Shown in pieces: positions 5,809-6,784 of a stretch of DNA of 6,784 bases (the first letter of the stretch is position 1; each line of letters starts with the position of its first letter). Position numbers and translations under genes: made by a program. The stretch lies in the NCBI GenBank assembly GCA_027005175.1, contig JALTMC010000568.1, forward strand, positions 7,106-13,889, read 5' to 3'. Source of the DNA: Myxococcales bacterium. GTDB taxonomy: Bacteria; Myxococcota_C; UBA6777. The notes below the pieces were generated by a model. It saw nothing but the letters and a program-made list of their open reading frames with translations. It ran no database searches and was not told the origin of the DNA.

Positions 5809-5841
5809 ACGCATCACATAACTCCTTACCGAGCACAAGTG

Positions 5842-6384
5842 ATGCAACCCACAGACGAACAACTTATGCAGGCTTATATTGACGGCAATCCGTCCGCTTT
5901 TCGAGCCATCTTTGATCGGTACGCGTCTTTGTTGCTGCGTCTTATGCGGCGTGGGATATCCCGTGAGATCGAGGCACAGGATTTGGTGCAACAGACCTTT
6001 ATGCAATTGCATCGAGCCCGCCATGATTTTCGACAAGATGCCCGGTTGCGCCCATGGCTCATGACCATCGCACTCAATCTGAAACGAGAATTCCTTCGAC
6101 GAAAGAAAAGACGTCCAGAAACTCTGGTGGCAGAACATCCCGTTTTAGAGGGGAAGACCCCTCAGGATCCTGTGGAGCAACAACAAACATCAGCGCAAGT
6201 TCGCGCCGCACTTCAAAAGTTGCCAGAAAGCCAAAGACAAGTCATTGAACTCTACTGGTTCAAAGAGCTGAGCTTCCCTGAAGTTGCAGAGGAGCTTGGG
6301 CTGAACCTCAGCGCAGTCAAAGTACGCGCTCATCGTGGGTATAAGAAGTTAAAACAAATGCTAGCCAATGAAGTTGAACTTTAA
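5842..6384 (+). CDS. ECF-type RNA polymerase sigma factor (sigma-70 family), copy 2
   Basis: A 180-residue group IV sigma factor from ATG 5842; an adjacent in-frame GTG at 5839 is the alternative, and neither has a strong Shine-Dalgarno. Region 2 (about 17-90) includes AFRAIFDRYASLLLRLMRR, then EAQDLVQQTFMQLHRARHDF and LRPWLMTIALNLKREFLRRKKRR. A short linker with TPQDPVEQQ follows, then region 4 (about 118-172): LQKLPESQRQVIELYWFKEL and the helix-turn-helix SFPEVAEELGLNLSAVKVRAHRGYKKLK. It is clearly diverged from copy 1 (different linker, different region 4 tail), so it is not a recent tandem duplicate. Proteins ending region 4 in KVRAHRGYKKLK are, as I recall, often paired with membrane anti-sigma partners of the DUF1109/NrsF kind or similar multi-pass proteins. 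The next gene here begins with a soluble part and then enters a membrane segment, which fits. It presumably directs a regulon distinct from that of copy 1. Confidence 0.95.
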   Translation: MQPTDEQLMQAYIDGNPSAFRAIFDRYASLLLRLMRRGISREIEAQDLVQQTFMQLHRARHDFRQDARLRPWLMTIALNLKREFLRRKKRRPETLVAEHPVLEGKTPQDPVEQQQTSAQVRAALQKLPESQRQVIELYWFKELSFPEVAEELGLNLSAVKVRAHRGYKKLKQMLANEVEL

Positions 6385-6402
6385 CCAGCAGCAGGAAGCA
6401 TG
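6371..6402 (+). repeat. Imperfect 32-bp direct repeat, first copy
   Basis: Matches 6453-6484 at 29 of 32 positions. This copy covers the last codons and stop of ECF sigma factor 2 and continues through AGCAGCAGGAAGCATG, ending in an ATG (6400) that opens only a five-codon frame (MKRSR, stop 6415-6417). It includes a GTTGAA-C-TTTAAC near-palindrome. Confidence 0.9.
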
Positions 6403-6452
6403 AAAAGGAGCAGGTAGGCGGGTAGAAGAGATGGTACGCAGTCATCACAATA

Positions 6453-6484
6453 AAGTTAAACGTTAACCAGCAGTAGGAAGCATG
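6453..6484 (+). repeat. Imperfect 32-bp direct repeat, second copy (ribosome binding region of the last gene)
   Basis: Second copy of the repeat at 6371, 82 bp downstream. Here the closing AGTAGGAAGCATG supplies the Shine-Dalgarno (AGGA, 6475-6478) and the ATG of the probable anti-sigma gene. It contains the inverted repeat GTTAA-ACG-TTAAC. The spacing from AGGA to ATG is only 3 bases, shorter than usual. Confidence 0.9.
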
Positions 6485-6784
6485 TCCAAGAACGAAAGGT
6501 CCCCCCATCAAACACCGACTTTGATAGAAGAGGCCCCATCACGAGGAAGCCTAGCGCAAGGTGTTGGGGAGCTTCATTCGTCGTGGGAACACGATCTTAT
6601 GGCGATTTCAATGTCATCGCAAAAGAGCGCAACCGATTGGGACGCTTTGTTTGAAAAGATAGAAGAAGGGATCTCCAGCGAGCCCAAACAAGCCTGGCTC
6701 TACGAGCTTCCCACCTCCACTCGATACCTCATACTACTGCAGGTTGCCGCCTTATTCCCCCTCATCATATCAATGATCAAGTTG
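6482..6784 (+). CDS. Probable membrane anti-sigma factor for ECF sigma 2, N-terminal part; runs off the right edge
   Basis: The frame stays open from ATG 6482 to the window end, giving 101 residues. Residues 1-75 are soluble and acidic/polar, with a helix-like segment SATDWDALFEKIEEGISSE (about 49-67) that could be the sigma-binding part. ELPTSTR (75-81) leads into a hydrophobic segment, YLILLQVAALFPLIISMIKL (82-101), cut by the window edge. This layout resembles the start of multi-pass or single-pass membrane anti-sigma proteins that follow ECF genes in myxobacteria. There is no zinc-binding H-x3-C-x2-C motif. It begins 97 bp after the sigma gene, and its ribosome binding region is one copy of the 32-bp direct repeat. 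The assignment depends on position and on the membrane segment; with the rest of the protein missing, another membrane protein is possible. Confidence 0.68.
   Translation, partial: MSKNERSPHQTPTLIEEAPSRGSLAQGVGELHSSWEHDLMAISMSSQKSATDWDALFEKIEEGISSEPKQAWLYELPTSTRYLILLQVAALFPLIISMIKL

Noticed and set aside
5742-5841. Intrinsic terminator after the basic-protein gene
   Set aside because: The only palindrome (ACATATGT, 5769-5776) is AT-rich with no extended stem and no T-run.

Overview
The window comes from a Gram-negative bacterium of moderate GC content. It encodes an Omp85/BamA-type outer-membrane assembly protein, several exported or membrane-anchored proteins, a sigma-54 activator with two FHA domains, and two ECF sigma factors each followed by a probable membrane anti-sigma factor. 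FHA-controlled sigma-54 activators next to ECF/anti-sigma pairs suggest a myxobacterium-like lineage (Myxococcota, Bradymonadota or a related deltaproteobacterial group). This assignment is inferred from gene content only.

Left half (1-3332), all on the minus strand and read from right to left: a two-FHA sigma-54-dependent regulator, a YbjN-domain protein with a clear ribosome binding site, and, 13 bp further on, the start of a BamA-like gene. The BamA-like gene has an export signal, a proline-rich linker and three complete POTRA domains before it leaves the window, so its beta-barrel is not seen. The last two genes probably form an operon. The 73 bp gap after the regulator contains no convincing terminator.

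Middle (3333-3723): a 391 bp divergent intergenic region with plausible sigma-70-type promoters facing both ways and an interrupted inverted repeat near the regulator. I see no convincing gene in it.

Right half (3724-6784), all on the plus strand: ECF sigma factor 1; a single-pass membrane protein resembling a zinc-less anti-sigma factor; an exported, extremely lysine/arginine-rich protein with no glutamate, whose start overlaps the previous stop; ECF sigma factor 2; and the first 101 codons of a probable second membrane anti-sigma factor. A 32-bp imperfect direct repeat duplicates the translation start region of this last gene.

Together the genes look like an envelope-directed regulatory locus. 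One side can couple FHA (phosphothreonine-type) signalling to sigma-54 transcription next to an outer-membrane assembly gene. The other side carries two stacked sigma/anti-sigma switches around a secreted polycationic protein. The parts are well-known families. The exported basic protein and the arrangement are the least familiar elements.
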